Of a stretch of 64,000 bases of DNA, positions 1-10,699 are shown one piece after another. The position numbers were made by a program, and so were the translations under genes. The stretch's first letter is position 1, and each line of letters starts with the position of its first letter. This stretch comes from Tamarix chinensis (lineage: Eukaryota > Streptophyta > Magnoliopsida > Caryophyllales > Tamaricaceae), in contig CM060181.1 of assembly GCA_030549775.1 (NCBI GenBank), positions 52,706,218 through 52,770,217 of the forward strand, in the 5' to 3' direction. The notes under the pieces were generated by a model that was given only the letters and a program-made list of their open reading frames with translations, was not told where the DNA came from and made no database searches.

Positions 1-2211
1 ATTATTATATGCACATGGGTTGCCTTTGTCTTCACCCAACACATTATTTGTGATCTACATTATTACAAAATCCACAAGCTCTATATATTTGACATGAAGT
101 TAGCCCAACAACCTAAACCATCTACCACTATATATTCTTACCAACCATCAAGTTTCACAAAGAATTAAGAAAAACATGTCTTCTAGCTCATCCACACATT
201 CTTCATCGAAGTCTTCATCAGATGATGAAGAGTACAATACATCCAACGATATAGAAAATGAAATAGTGCAAAAGGTCGATGATTGCATATTCAACCTTCA
301 AAATCAACTGCGCCATCAGCATAAGTTAATACAAGAGCTTTCATCATATGCACAACCACGAAGAAGAGTCAAGAAACGTAATTACATAAATAGGGATCGT
401 CAAGGTGGCCATAATCGCTTGTATGCCGACTACTTTTCTGATAATCCAACTTATACGGATGCACAATTTCGTCGTAGATTTCGAATGAGGAGACCTGTTT
501 TCCTTCGTATAGTGGAAGCTTTAGGTAACCACACTCCATACTTTACTCAAAGATTTGAAGCATCAGGGAGGCGTGGTTTATCACCATTGCAAAAATGCAC
601 AGCCGCTTTGCGTATGTTGGCATATGGAATGTCAGCCGATAGTTGTGATGAATATGTGCGTCTTGGAGAAACCACAACAAGAGAATGCATTGTAAAGTTC
701 GCTGAAGGTGTGATAAATGTTTTCGGAGGAGAGTACTTGAGGAGGCCGAACCAATCAGACCTCCAACGGTTACTTTATGTGAATGAGCAGCGTGGGTTTC
801 CAGGTATGATTGGTAGCATTGATTGCATGCATTGGAAGTGGAAGAATTGTCCAGTTGGTTGGCAAGGTCAGTATGCTCGAGGACATGGGAAGCCAACGGT
901 CGTTCTTGAAGCTATCGCTTCATATGATCTATGGATTTAGCATGCATATTTTGGTACTCCTGGTTCGTGTAATGATATTAATGTCCTCGATCGATCTCCT
1001 GTATTTGATGATATCTACAATGGTAATGCTCCACATGTAGCATTTACAGTTAATGGTAACCAATATAACTTAGGCTACAATCTCACAGATGGTATCTATC
1101 CACTATGGGCTACATTCATCCAATCTATATGTCATCCACAAGGTGAGAAAAATAAACTATTTGCTCAAGTACAAGAGTCGGTTAGGAAGGATGTTGAGCG
1201 TGCATTTGGAGTTTTGCAAGCACGATTTGCCGTTATACGCGATCCAGCACAATTTTGGGAAGTACAAACATTGAGCAACATTATGAATGCCTGCATCATA
1301 TTACATAACATGATTGTTGAAGATGAACGTGACACGTATTTACTTGCGGCAGATATGTCTCAGTTTGATCAAAATGACATAGATGAGCCATATTTTTGTG
1401 AGCGCACAGTAGAGTATGGACAATATATTCGAAATATTATCCAAGTTCGAGATAGAGATTCTCATCATCGATTATTACTGTATTTGATCGAGCATATCTG
1501 GCAACGTTTTGATCCCGGTAGAAACTAAAATGTTTTTTGTTATTGTATTTTTAGTTGTATTCTTGCACCATCTTTAAATTATTGATGTTTTTCAATTATG
1601 TAATTTCATTTTTAGAGAATCATTGCTCTACTTTGATTATGTAATTTCATATTTTGGTGTACTCATTGTTGTTGTATCAGTAAAATATTTTATGTTGTAC
1701 TCTTTTAATTAAAAATATGAATTTTTATTAAAATAAAAACTTATATATATTTTAGTCGTTGACGGTATTTAAGGAATTGTTTAAACATTTAAAATGTAAA
1801 ATAAAATTTAATTACGCCAAAACAACATAAGTTAAAAATATTAAAATATTAATTTTTATTTTAATATTTAATATTAGTATTATACAAATATTATAAAAAA
1901 GATAATTAATTTTGTAATTAATTAAAATGATAAAAATATATTAATATATGTAAAAAAAATTATATCATTTTATTAAATTTAAAAAATTATTTTTTTAATA
2001 ATAGAAATTAACATTTAATTAATAATATTATTAATTAAATAAATATTTTAGTTGTTTATATTAGGATATAGATTGATAAGATAATATATTTTAATATTAT
2101 ATTATTGAGCCTTTGTTGTGGAGTTAAAGTTTAAAAGAGGCAAAAAAATTACTTTTTAATTTTAAAAGATGTATTGATTTTTTTTTTTTTGCTCCTTTGT
2201 TGTAGATGCTC
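1..2211 (+). mobile_element. PIF/Harbinger DNA transposon, right part
   Basis: The segment holds a Harbinger-type transposase remnant and ends at 2211 in a terminal inverted repeat. Read on the minus strand, this end is GAGCATCTACAACAAAGGAG (2192-2211), which resembles plant Harbinger/Tourist ends. A TTA triplet follows at 2212-2214, the expected 3-bp target duplication. A related subterminal piece, GCCTTTGTTGTGGAG, lies near 2108. No matching left end is seen in 1-175, so the element probably starts outside the window. The Myb-like second protein of Harbinger elements is not visible here. The 600 bp between the coding region and the right end is AT-rich and non-coding. Confidence 0.75.
176..1528 (+). 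pseudogene. PIF/Harbinger transposase (DDE nuclease) with one nonsense codon
   Basis: A DDE-type nuclease of the Harbinger/HARBI1 family (DDE_Tnp_4), which would cut and join transposon ends in the nucleus. The frame runs 450 codons from ATG 176 to the TAA at 1526-1528, a usual family length, with a single internal stop, TAG at 938-940 (codon 255). The family normally has Trp there (context DLWI-W-HAYFG), so TGG-to-TAG is the simplest history. All three acidic positions remain: Asp216 in GSIDCMHW, Asp267 in GSCNDINVL, and Glu341 in VERAFGVLQARF. The N-terminus is Ser-rich (residues 2-15), followed by a possible coiled coil (about 25-60) and a basic patch (RRRVKKR). Only one lesion suggests a young loss of function. 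A domesticated HARBI1-like gene is a less likely alternative, given the adjacent TIR. Confidence 0.88.
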
Positions 2212-2214
2212 TTA

Positions 2215-3184
2215 AAAAGAAGAAAAGGAAGGAACAGGGCATAAAAAAAACATGGATGGAAGTGTGAAAGCCATAACAACCTTGCATAAGCAAATCCAAA
2301 CTGTAAACTCTAAATTTCATCCAGAAGCATTGCTTCACCATTCCTTATTGATACCCCAAGCTCCGTGGACTCACTAAGCAGGCTTACAAGTCCTAAAAAG
2401 CCATTCAAGTTTGCAACCATCCATATCAATTCCTTCTTCTGATTCAACCAAAACACCTTCTAGAACGTCATTTGATCAAACCAAAACAAACTAAATTTTT
2501 GTAGTTTGTAATTTTTTCAAACCAAAGCATTTTTTTAGTAATGCAAACCAATCCATATTAGCGGTCTACAATTTTGTTCATGGTTTTTTTTTCCCTAAAT
2601 ATTAAAAATTAATTACTCAATTCAAAATAAAATCACTTTAATATTCTCATAGAATCAGAACTAATGAATAATCAATACTATATTGCAATTTAAAAATATT
2701 ATTTATAGTAATATTTAACGTACTATAAAGTTATGTAGATATGGTTGTAAGTGTGTGTCTGTATGTGTCTATATATATAACTCATATTTGTAATTGCAAG
2801 AAAAACGAATAGAAACACAATTCATATAATGAGCAAATCATATAATATTTTTTTAAGTACATATTTAACTACTTTAAGTATATAAACGACCAAAATAAAA
2901 GAATTAAACATGATAAATTTAAAAAATATAATGAAGAGAAAATAAGAATACATATAATTACCATATAATTATTAGTTAAAATTACCCTGAATAATAATTA
3001 CTATATATATTCAGTTTGTAGTTTATAAACAGTAATTTAATTTTATAAACTGTAATAAAACAGTTCTAAAAAATTCTAAACCAAATCATATGTTTTCAAA
3101 CCGTAGATCAAACCAAACCACAAAATTATAGTTTGATTTGGTTTATGATTTGAACTATATTATGTTTACCCTTTTAGTATTTTA
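2215..3184. other. AT-rich spacer with a degenerate repeat (possible non-autonomous element)
   Basis: No convincing gene. Two similar blocks starting GATCAAACCAAA (about 2474 and 3106), each followed by a TAGTTTG-type stretch, bracket about 650 bp. The AAACCAAACC wording recalls plant non-autonomous hAT- or MULE-type repeats, but I could not define terminal repeats or a target duplication. The identity is left open. Confidence 0.3.
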
Positions 3185-4548
3185 GGACTTGTTTGGTTTG
3201 AAGAAAATTAAGTGGAAAGAAAAATGTAGAGGAAAGAAAATTGAAGGAAAGAAAATGAAAGAAATTTATTTTCTTTCCTTTGTTTGGCTGTTGGAGAAAA
3301 TTTTGTGGAAAATTAAATTCTTGAAAAATATTTTTAGTGTTTGGTATATAGAAAGAAAATTCTAAGAAAAGTTAAATGTTATTATTTAAATATTATTATA
3401 CATTTAATGTTATTAAAAATATTATATTGATATATAAAAAATTACATAAAATTTATAAAAAATTTATAAAAACTCCATAAAATCAATACTTATTCCAAAT
3501 TTTTTTTATAGAACTATTCTAAAATATTACATGAATAACTTATAATAATTTTAAAAAATATATATAAAAAAAATACAAAATATTTCATATTTCTTTCCAT
3601 TTAATACATGCCACAACAAACATAAAAAAAAAAAAACATAGCTTGTTACTATTACACTTGTATGTTTCGTAAAATATTAATTAGATATGACAACGTATTG
3701 GGTACCTCTTATCTATTACCTAAACCTAATAAGAAAATATATACCGATATCCGTATCAAAATTCTGTAAACTTTTTTTTTTCTTCCATATATATATCTAT
3801 AACTGTTTGTTCGTACAAAAGTTTTCTATCCAGTAATTATTTGTTTTCATAGTTACTCCTTCGAAGAAAAGGGAGAAAAACAAGAAAATCAGTTGTGGGG
3901 AGGCTTTACACATACACACAAAAAAAAATTAAATAAAAAAAATCAAGAGCATCTTACGAGTAATATGTGTGAAGCTGTGAGATACTAAATAGATAGTTAT
4001 ATTTTTGTTTCAGCCCATTATTTATTGCTATTAAGAAGAGGGAGTGAAATGAGCTGGAAAATCCAAGAAGAGCCATCATTCCGCGGACGCGCTTCCTAGT
4101 TGCAGACAAAAGACCGGAAATTTCCACCTCCATGGCTTCCGCGGTCTCCCCATCGACAGCCGTCGTATCCAAGCCTCCTTCGAAAGTCAAGAAAAATACA
4201 GCAGTAGTACCAAAGACATCAGATCCGGAAGCTCTGGCGAACGAGGACGCCGGAGATTTCGAGTTCCGACTAGACGATTCTTACCATGCTCCCCGCCGAT
4301 GAGCTATTCTCGGACAACAAGCTTGTGCTACAGCAGGGAGGAGAGACTCGAGTCGGGGTTTGCAATTTTCTTTCGTTTCTGTTATTTTCCTCAGGTTTAG
4401 CTGAGGAAAGTTAACAAGTATATTATTCTCCCACCTATTCCACAGTATTTTCTTTCTTTATAATTTTCCTAATAACCAAACAATAGATAAATATTTTCCT
4501 TCTATTTTTTTTCCTTTCCTCACTATTTTTCTTAAACCAAACAAGCTA
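3185..4548. mobile_element. 1.36-kb TIR element (Harbinger/Tourist type) with captured gene DNA
   Basis: The left end GGACTTGTTTGGTTTGAAG (3185) pairs with the right end, which reads TAGCTTGTTTGGTTTAAG on the minus strand from 4548. The similarity continues for about 50 bp of AAGGAAAGAAAA-rich sequence. TTA stands directly outside both ends (3182-3184 and 4549-4551), the 3-bp duplication of PIF/Harbinger and Tourist elements. A second subterminal inverted pair (TGTTTGG at about 3280 and 4480) supports one unit. There is no transposase. The middle (about 4075-4370) is clearly more GC-rich than the flanks and codes for a plant protein fragment. The structure is that of a Pack-type element. Confidence 0.7.
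4132..4370 (+). pseudogene. Captured plant gene fragment, DUF1645/MAKR-like
   Basis: From ATG 4132 a frame of 56 codons ends at TGA 4300-4302. A +1 change of frame continues the likeness: first GDFEFRLDDS, then (from ATG 4286) MLPADELFSDNKLV. The order FEF ... PADELF-x-x-x-K/Q-L is what I know from the N-terminal part of plant DUF1645 and membrane-associated kinase regulator-like proteins; that assignment is from memory and is tentative. A Ser/Ala/Lys-rich N-terminus precedes it. The piece is frameshifted and truncated, has higher GC than its neighbourhood, and lies wholly inside the TIR element. I infer capture of a host exon rather than a native gene. The opposite-strand ORF over 3954-4190 is a shadow. 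Confidence 0.5.
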
Positions 4549-4724
4549 TTAATCTCTTAATCAATGTGCAACTTCTGTTATTTAACTAAAGATTATTTGA
4601 ACGTCATTTTGCATTTTTGCCCAAAATTCACCCTAACAGTCAACAAAAGCCGCATCAAGATAAACTAATAACCAAATCTGTATCACCGCCCCAAAAAAAT
4701 TAACCAGGTTTGTATTTACACTTA

Positions 4725-4942
4725 TGCTCCATTTGGTTTATAGAAAATTTTAAAGAAAAGAAAGAAAATGATGAGGAAAATAGTTTTTTGTGTTTGGTTT
4801 ACTTAAAATAATAAAATAGAAAAAGAAGATGGTATAAAATTATTAAAGATTAACTACATAATTTTCTTTGAATAAAATTTAAAGGAAAACATTTTAATTT
4901 TAATTTTCTTTTCCTTAAATTTTCTTTAAACCAAATAGTGCC
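4725..4942. mobile_element. Tourist-like MITE, 218 bp
   Basis: Left end TGCTCCATTTGGTTTATAG, right end on the minus strand GGCACTATTTGGTTTAAAG, with the inverted match continuing about 35 bp into AGAAAATTT-rich sequence. TTA flanks both sides (4722-4724, 4943-4945). The centre is short, AT-rich and non-coding. Ends, size and TTA duplication fit a Tourist/PIF-Harbinger MITE. Its TTTGGTTTA-x-AGAAAA core resembles the ends of the 3185-4548 element, so both may use related transposases. Confidence 0.82.
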
Positions 4943-4979
4943 TTACAGTCTAGCATTTTCATCAACCAACCGAACAATC

Positions 4980-5300
4980 TCTCCATTAGCAGCAACTCAT
5001 CCCACCAAATATTTGACTCACACCGAGAACATACAACTTAGATACACCAAAACCACCTACACGATCTAACTCATCATAGACGCCAGCAGCCAAAAAAGGA
5101 ACGAATTTTATGTTCCATATATGCTTAAATACAGTAAAAGTATAATTGCCAACAGTAATGTACAATTCACCACCAGTGTCAACCTTGTTATCATCTTTGA
5201 TACTAATAAAAATGCTGTTTCGGTCCATCATGCACCTACCTTCTCCAAATCCAGCCCACAGATGACAACTCTCTCAGAACGCTATCACCATTCACCCTCT
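4980..5300 (-). other. Possible 3' exon remnant, unidentified
   Basis: An 81-codon minus-strand frame (5231-4986) reads ISIKDDNKVDTGGELYITVG and later VYDELDRVGGFGVS. It looks like decayed coding sequence and lies downstream of the At3g52170-like pseudogene on the same strand. I could not link it to that family from memory, and splice sites are not clear. It could be an unrelated exon. Confidence 0.25.
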
Positions 5301-5628
5301 TGAAAGCCTGATATAATCAAACCTTCATGCTGTCCACACAGCCATTACAGCTATCCACAACTTTTTACAATAAAATGTATAAATTTTAGTCAAATTCAAA
5401 TATATATAATAATAATTGAATTCAGTGCCAAGAGAGAAAAGAGAGGAGCAAGAGAGAGATTTAACACATAATGTTGCACAAAATTTAATCAACAGATCAA
5501 GCCAACATCAGCCTCTTGTTATTAAGAGTTGCACATCCATGCCTCTGTTCAAGAGATGAACTCTTTAGATAATAGATAAACACACAAGCAAGCATTAAAT
5601 TATTGGTCTTAGATCAATTAAGACTCAC

Positions 5629-7453
5629 CTCAGCTCCAGCTATCTTGATGTATTTCTTCAATGTCCTGGATGATACATCAAGGGATATGCTAAAGTTACT
5701 TCCGGCAGGATCCTGGGTAACTATAGCAATTCTTTCTCTAATCACTGTATCGTAAATTTCCCTTGACTTGTCATCAAAGATGTATGGCGCCCTTTGCTCC
5801 ATAACTACACCAGGCTTTCTTTCTGACATTTCAGCACTACAATCATTTGTCCCGAACCCATTCACCAGCATGGAAAAGTTCCAATGAGAGCTCAGCCAGC
5901 TCCAGCATTGGCTAAATCAACTTTTTCCACTTTCAAGTCCACCGAGGATCCTCCTACATCTCCTGATCCATCTGATGGGTCATCCAAGCCATTATACTCT
6001 TTAATGGCAGTCCAAATTGGGGAAGTCTTGATATGCACCTCTTCAATAGGAAAAGTAGATCTAGCAGTACTTGTTACGGTTATCTCAGAATCTCTAACTG
6101 CATCAAAGGCTTCACTTATCAGTGCTTCTTTATTGGGTAGCTCATTAGAATCGTTACTCAAGTCATCAACCTCAAACCAACTAACAATCATTGTATCAGC
6201 CACAGTTTCATTCAGATCATCAGTTTGGTTATCACATCAATCTGAGTCTGACTAGCACTTGTTATGTACCCATCAGACACATTAAGCACACCTTCTTTGC
6301 TTATGTCATCAATTTGAGTCTCGCTAGCACTTACTCTACCCACTACAGTTACATTCAACTCATCAAATTCTTTGCTTGTTTCCTTGTTCTGAGCCTAAAC
6401 AACACTGATTTTATCCACCACAGCATCATTAAGCTTGCCAGATTCTTCACACATTTCAAAGAACCAAGCCCTAATAGCTCTTGTTTCATCCATCATGGTT
6501 AGATTATGCTTGTCAGCTTCACCCCTTAACTCCTCTATCTCAGTTCTAATAGCACTAGTTACATGGACTTGAATACTGTCAAGATAATGAACATCACTGG
6601 AACTGTGATGATTAGCATACTCCCTATTGCTATTAATGGTCAGTTCTACATCTTCAACCCCTTGATTATTGCACTCAGCAAAATCTCCATATGTTGACTT
6701 AAATAAACGTTGAGGAACAGTAGAAATCGATCCTAGAGGTCACTGCTTCTCTAAGTTGTCACTGACCTTTTGTTCTTTTGAATCAAATCCAGCAGCACCC
6801 AGAACTCTATTCTCTTGGATTATTTCTCTGACAATTTCTCAAACAGTATAAAAAGACCCACCAACTTCCTTGTGTGCAAGATTTAAAGATGGGAAATTCC
6901 CACTATGCAAGCTCTAATATCTGCCAAGAATCGACCGCTCTACTGACTAAGAATAAAGATGATCTGTTACCATTATAAAATCATTTAATATTAGATGACA
7001 AACCATGACACAAGCATATACTCAATATAAAGATGGCAGACTGGAGAAACACTATAAAAGGTCGTGTCATCTCAAATTTGTAGTAAGCTGGCATGTCAAT
7101 AAAATCACAAAATCCCAACTCCCACTGCCAGTTGAAACACAAGCAAACAAAGGAAAAGGATGACACAGGTTGGCAAAAGAAGTACTATAATGCACAATAT
7201 ACAATATATATACAGGCCAATGATTGACTCTATTTCCTTGTCAATGAGAATCATTTAAACCACAGGTGATCCTGATCCATTAACAGAATAGCATCCCTCA
7301 CAACTAAAATACTAATATTTAATTCATGATAGATTCAATCATGGACTTTCTATCTTCCTTTGACTGCTGAATGGGTGCCTTCTTGCTCCCTGAATCGCTA
7401 AATGTTGCGAAGGCAAGTGTTTGTCAAGTCCAACTTACCTTCAGACTGTACAT
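5629..7453 (-). pseudogene. Decayed copy of an At3g52170-like plant DNA-binding protein gene
   Basis: First exon about 7453-7320: ATG at 7453-7451, then MYSLKVSWT, a TGA, QTLAFATFSDSGSKK and QQSKEDRKSMIESIMN. This parallels the N-terminus of the Arabidopsis protein annotated At3g52170 (start MHAVKGGWVGQTFALA). The second, long exon starts after an AG at about 6902, reads GNFPSLNLAHKEVGGSFYTV, then a TGA where Arg is expected, then EIVREIIQENRVLG. It ends at 5629 with donor GAG/GTGAGT. Further stops sit in the K-Q-stop-PLGSIST and V-V-stop-AQNK contexts, and frameshifts lie near 6205 and 5890. The C-terminal part is acidic and Ser-rich with no domain I know. Many lesions mean it is not functional. 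The family match is from memory but covers two exons in order. Confidence 0.68.
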
Positions 7454-8211
7454 GATATTGATGAAAATTCAGTAACTTCAATCGCATGGTCTTTTGAAAT
7501 GGAAAAGTATATTAGAGAGTCTTCCTTGTGCACAAAATATATCAACAATAAATAACTGTACAACAGGACAAAATCCTAGGATAAATCAACAAAGAGGACC
7601 AATAACAATCCTCAGCAATCACCATTTGAACTTGAAATTCAGAGTAAAATATATAACAAGGTCTCTAGCTAGCCAAATGCACCTTTATTTTTTAAAAGAA
7701 TCTCCAATAGCATTGAATTTGGCATCATTCGACTCCCCTTTCAGAAACAGCTCCTCTTGAAAGGCACATCTCAAATTCATTGCGTTCATTTGAAATAATA
7801 ACCTCCACTTTGACCATAGCAGAAATTGTAGAAATAAGTTTGGATGTATCTTTTTCCCTTTATATCATTTGTCAGTGCCTTCTTTCAGGTTAAGGTATCT
7901 TGTTATGAGCCTGGCTAGCATAGCAGAGGAGAGAGTACTGGGGTCATTAACCTTGACTATGACTATGGTGGAAAAAAGCTAGGAAAGAATGGGAAGAGGA
8001 TTGAAAACTGCGCAAGAGGGAGAGAGAGTGTCTGGGAAATAAATTTGTTAATTCTCCAAATTGCCTATTACTGAGGACTCAGTCTCTTATTTAATCTCTT
8101 ATTGATAGATGATTACAAGAAACTTCTAGTGTGAATATGTCAGCGAGTTTTAAAAAAGCAGCAACCCTTCTCATCACACCTGATATGCCCCTCTTCCTTC
8201 TAGTATGAGCA
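7454..8211. other. Upstream flank of the pseudogene; no gene seen
   Basis: No coding signal that I can defend. It lies 5' of the At3g52170-like pseudogene and may contain its old promoter. At about 8122-8136 the string ATATGTCAGCGAGTT recurs from the copia RNase H region (8519-8533, coding ADIF on the minus strand), so a scrap of a second copia element may lie just outside the LTR. Confidence 0.35.
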
Positions 8212-8216
8212 ATAAA
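8212..8216. repeat. Target-site duplication ATAAA, left copy
   Basis: ATAAA directly outside the copia LTR; the partner is at 13127-13131. A perfect 5-bp duplication proves the element limits. Confidence 0.85.
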
Positions 8217-8425
8217 TGTTGAGCTTCCATGGTGATCTCAGAAACTAGTATGAAAACTAACGAGAAAAAAGAAAAGAGAGAAACCGAAATTGATTGACTT
8301 TGTTTTTATTGTTTTACATTGTTGAGCTACCTTTTAAAGGTACTCAGTCTAAACTTACTTATAATCAATCGAGGATGTTGGTTAACCAATTACAAAAAAT
8401 ATCCAACCAACTATATGTGTCAACA
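8217..8425 (-). repeat. Copia 3' LTR
   Basis: About 209 bp, starting (minus strand) TGTTGACACATATAG and ending GAAGCTCAACA. It is preceded by a run of eight G on the minus strand. It aligns along its whole length with 12921-13126, with many substitutions and small indels. Confidence 0.88.
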
Positions 8426-8440
8426 CCCCCCCCATCAAGT
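8426..8440 (-). promoter_or_regulatory. Copia polypurine tract
   Basis: On the minus strand TTGATGGGGGGGG stands immediately before the LTR start. A purine-rich run at this place primes plus-strand DNA synthesis in LTR elements. Confidence 0.7.
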
Positions 8441-9105
8441 TGGAGGGTGAGATGTAGAGAGCACCCCCCAACTTCAAAATGAGAGAACTATGTATAGGAT
8501 AAGACAAAGACTTTGTGAATATGTCAGCGAGTTGAAGGGATATAGCAGCATAAGTTGCTGAAATAAAGTCATCAAGAAGCTTTTCATGAACAAAAGGGCA
8601 GTCCAACTTGATGCATTTGGTGCGTTCATTTGACAGGAACTGGAATGAAATTTGGGACATCTAACTCATGCAGTAAGTGGGTTAACCAAGCTAGCTTAGA
8701 AGTCACTCGACACATGCTCCTATATTTTGCTTCAGCAGGGGAAAGTGCAACAATTGATTGCTTCTTTGCTTTCCACGAGATAGGAGAAGACCCGAGTTGA
8801 ACAAACCAACCACTCACTGACCGACAAGTAGACCTCAAGGGAAAAGTTGAGTGAGGAAGAAAAAAATAAACCCAATCAGGATCACACTTAATACAGCGAA
8901 GGGTATGCATGGCAGCATCAAAGTGAGGATGGCGAGGGGTTTGCAAGAACTGACTTAAATATTGAGCAGCAACGGCACAGTCAGACCATGTGTGGATGAC
9001 GAAATTAATTTTGCCAACAAGTATGCAATAGTAAGTAGGGTCAAAATAAGAATCACCATCAAGTGGAGTGTGTTTGACATTAGGGGGAAGTGGAGTGGGT
9101 ATCAA
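8441..9105 (-). pseudogene. Copia RNase H region
   Basis: Minus-strand frames 9105-8626 and 8660-8382 contain copia RNase H wording. Seen are DPDWVYFF, then SVSGWFVQLGSSPISWKAKK, then a version of the family's SSAEAEYRAM written SPAEAKYRSM, then ELDVPNF. In a second frame CPFVHEKL and LADIFTKSL follow. The frame change near 8640 breaks the protein. The family enzyme removes RNA from the RNA/DNA hybrid during reverse transcription. It follows RT and precedes the polypurine tract, as expected in copia. Confidence 0.85.
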
Positions 9106-9109
9106 GTGC

Positions 9110-10160
9110 GAATTTCCATTGAGTCAAGATAACACCTTGAGGATGTTGGAGAACCTCCATACCCAAAAAATAATGACGAGAACCAAGATCTTTGATTTCA
9201 AATTGTTGATCCAAATGAACCTTAAGAGCAGAAAGCTTGAAAAAATCATCATTAACAGTTAAGAGATCTTCAACATATATAGCAACAAACACTCAACAAT
9301 AAAATCACAGTTGCGGTCACAATTGCGGTTGCGGTTGGGGTCGCAGAATCACAGTATCAGGATGCCGCGAACAATATTTTATATGTTGTGGTTGTCGCGG
9401 CATGATTCTTTTAATTTATTTTACCACAAACATTAACAAATACGGTAAATATTGGCATATTTCAGTAAAATATCGGTTAATAACTAATATATGTGATGTT
9501 CTAAAACCATTGTGCATCACCAATTTCATGCATCGGCTGACCCAAAATCCGATAAATATCGGTTGATATTACATATCGAAACCGATATTTAATTGTATAC
9601 AAACACCATTTTGGAATCATTCCTCTTGGAGAACAAGGAATGATCATTTGAGGACATATGATAACCTCAGGACTGTAAAAAAATACAGTAAGGCTAGAGT
9701 ACCATAGTTGAGACACTTGTTTCAAACCATAGAGAAATTTCTAAAGTTTGCACACATAAAAGGGATGAGGAATGGTAAGGTCATGCTGGGTCGCATGTAA
9801 ATGTCTCGATCAAGGTCCCCGTGTAGAAAAGCATTCTTCACATCCAATTGGTACATGTCTCATTGTTTCTTAAAACCAATAGCAATAAGACTTCTGATAG
9901 TAGCCATCTTCACTACAAGTAAGTTTCATCATAATTTATGGCAGCCTTTTGTGTGAAGCCTCGGACTACAAGCCGAGCTTTAAACCTTTCAACATTGCCA
10001 TCAACTTTATGTTTAACTTTATATATCCATTTACAAGTAATGGCTTTCTTACCCTTGGGAAGAGGAACAAAGGACCTAATTTGATTTACCCCTAAAGCAA
10101 TAAATTCTTTCTACATAGCATCTTGCCAAGATGGACAAACGGTTGCCTCCTCATAGGATG
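9110..10160 (-). pseudogene. Copia reverse transcriptase, split by a nested insertion
   Basis: On the minus strand EEATVCPSWQDAM begins the RT region; GKKAITCKWIYKVKHKVDG and FKARLVVRGFTQK follow with stops between pieces. After a lesion-rich stretch (SLWFETSV for the family's SLYGLKQ) the frame is cut at 9606 by a 306-bp insertion. It resumes at 9292 with FVAIYVEDLLTVND, where YVED stands for the family's catalytic YVDD, then IKDLGSRHYFLGMEV. RT copies the element RNA into DNA. The insertion, stops and the altered catalytic box make it inactive. Confidence 0.87.
9293..9598. mobile_element. Non-autonomous hAT-like insertion inside copia RT
   Basis: The 8-bp string ACAAACAC occurs on both sides (9285-9292 and 9599-9606). 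Removing one copy plus 306 bp rejoins the RT reading. An 8-bp duplication is typical of hAT transposons. The ends (TCAACAATAAAAT at left; ATACAATTAAATAT at right, minus strand) are only weakly inverted. The inside has GCGGTTGCGGTT repeats near 9330 and ATATCGGTT/AACCGATAT inverted pairs. There is no coding capacity. It inserted after the copia element landed. Confidence 0.72.
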
Positions 10161-10699
10161 ATAGTTCATGTGCTTGAGTAAGAAATTGGAGGAACTTCTT
10201 ATTATAAGGAATAATGGCATTAAAGCATAAGTGAGAGAAGTGTGGAATGGCATAAAAGAATGTAGAAGTGTAAGAGGACAGGAAGGAAATGATGCAGCAG
10301 AAGTGCAAATGAAATCGTGACGATGGGAATGAGGTTTGTGGAGACACGACGATCACCAAAGGGATGGTGGGGAGGAGGATGTATTAGCAGGTAGGTGAGT
10401 GGATGGATGATCCTAGGGAGTATTCAATTGAATAGCAAGTTGAGGAGGAAAAGTGGGTGTAGAAGAGGGGATATTATCAAGAGGAATAATTGTAGAAGGG
10501 ATAGGAATAGACATTTTATAGAGAAAGATGTGCTCATGAAAAGTGACATGTCGAGAGACATATATGGTGTGTGTAACTATGCCATAAACCTTGTATCCCT
10601 TTTTACCAAAAGAGTAAGCAATGAAAACGCATGAGGAGGCGCTAGGACTAAATTTATCAAGACTTTGAGGAAATGTGGAGGTTTAGCAAAGACAACTAA

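Noticed and set aside
5884..6502. Plus-strand ORFs 5884-6255 and 6191-6502
   Set aside because: Shadows of the minus-strand At3g52170-like pseudogene, whose order of conserved segments is clear.
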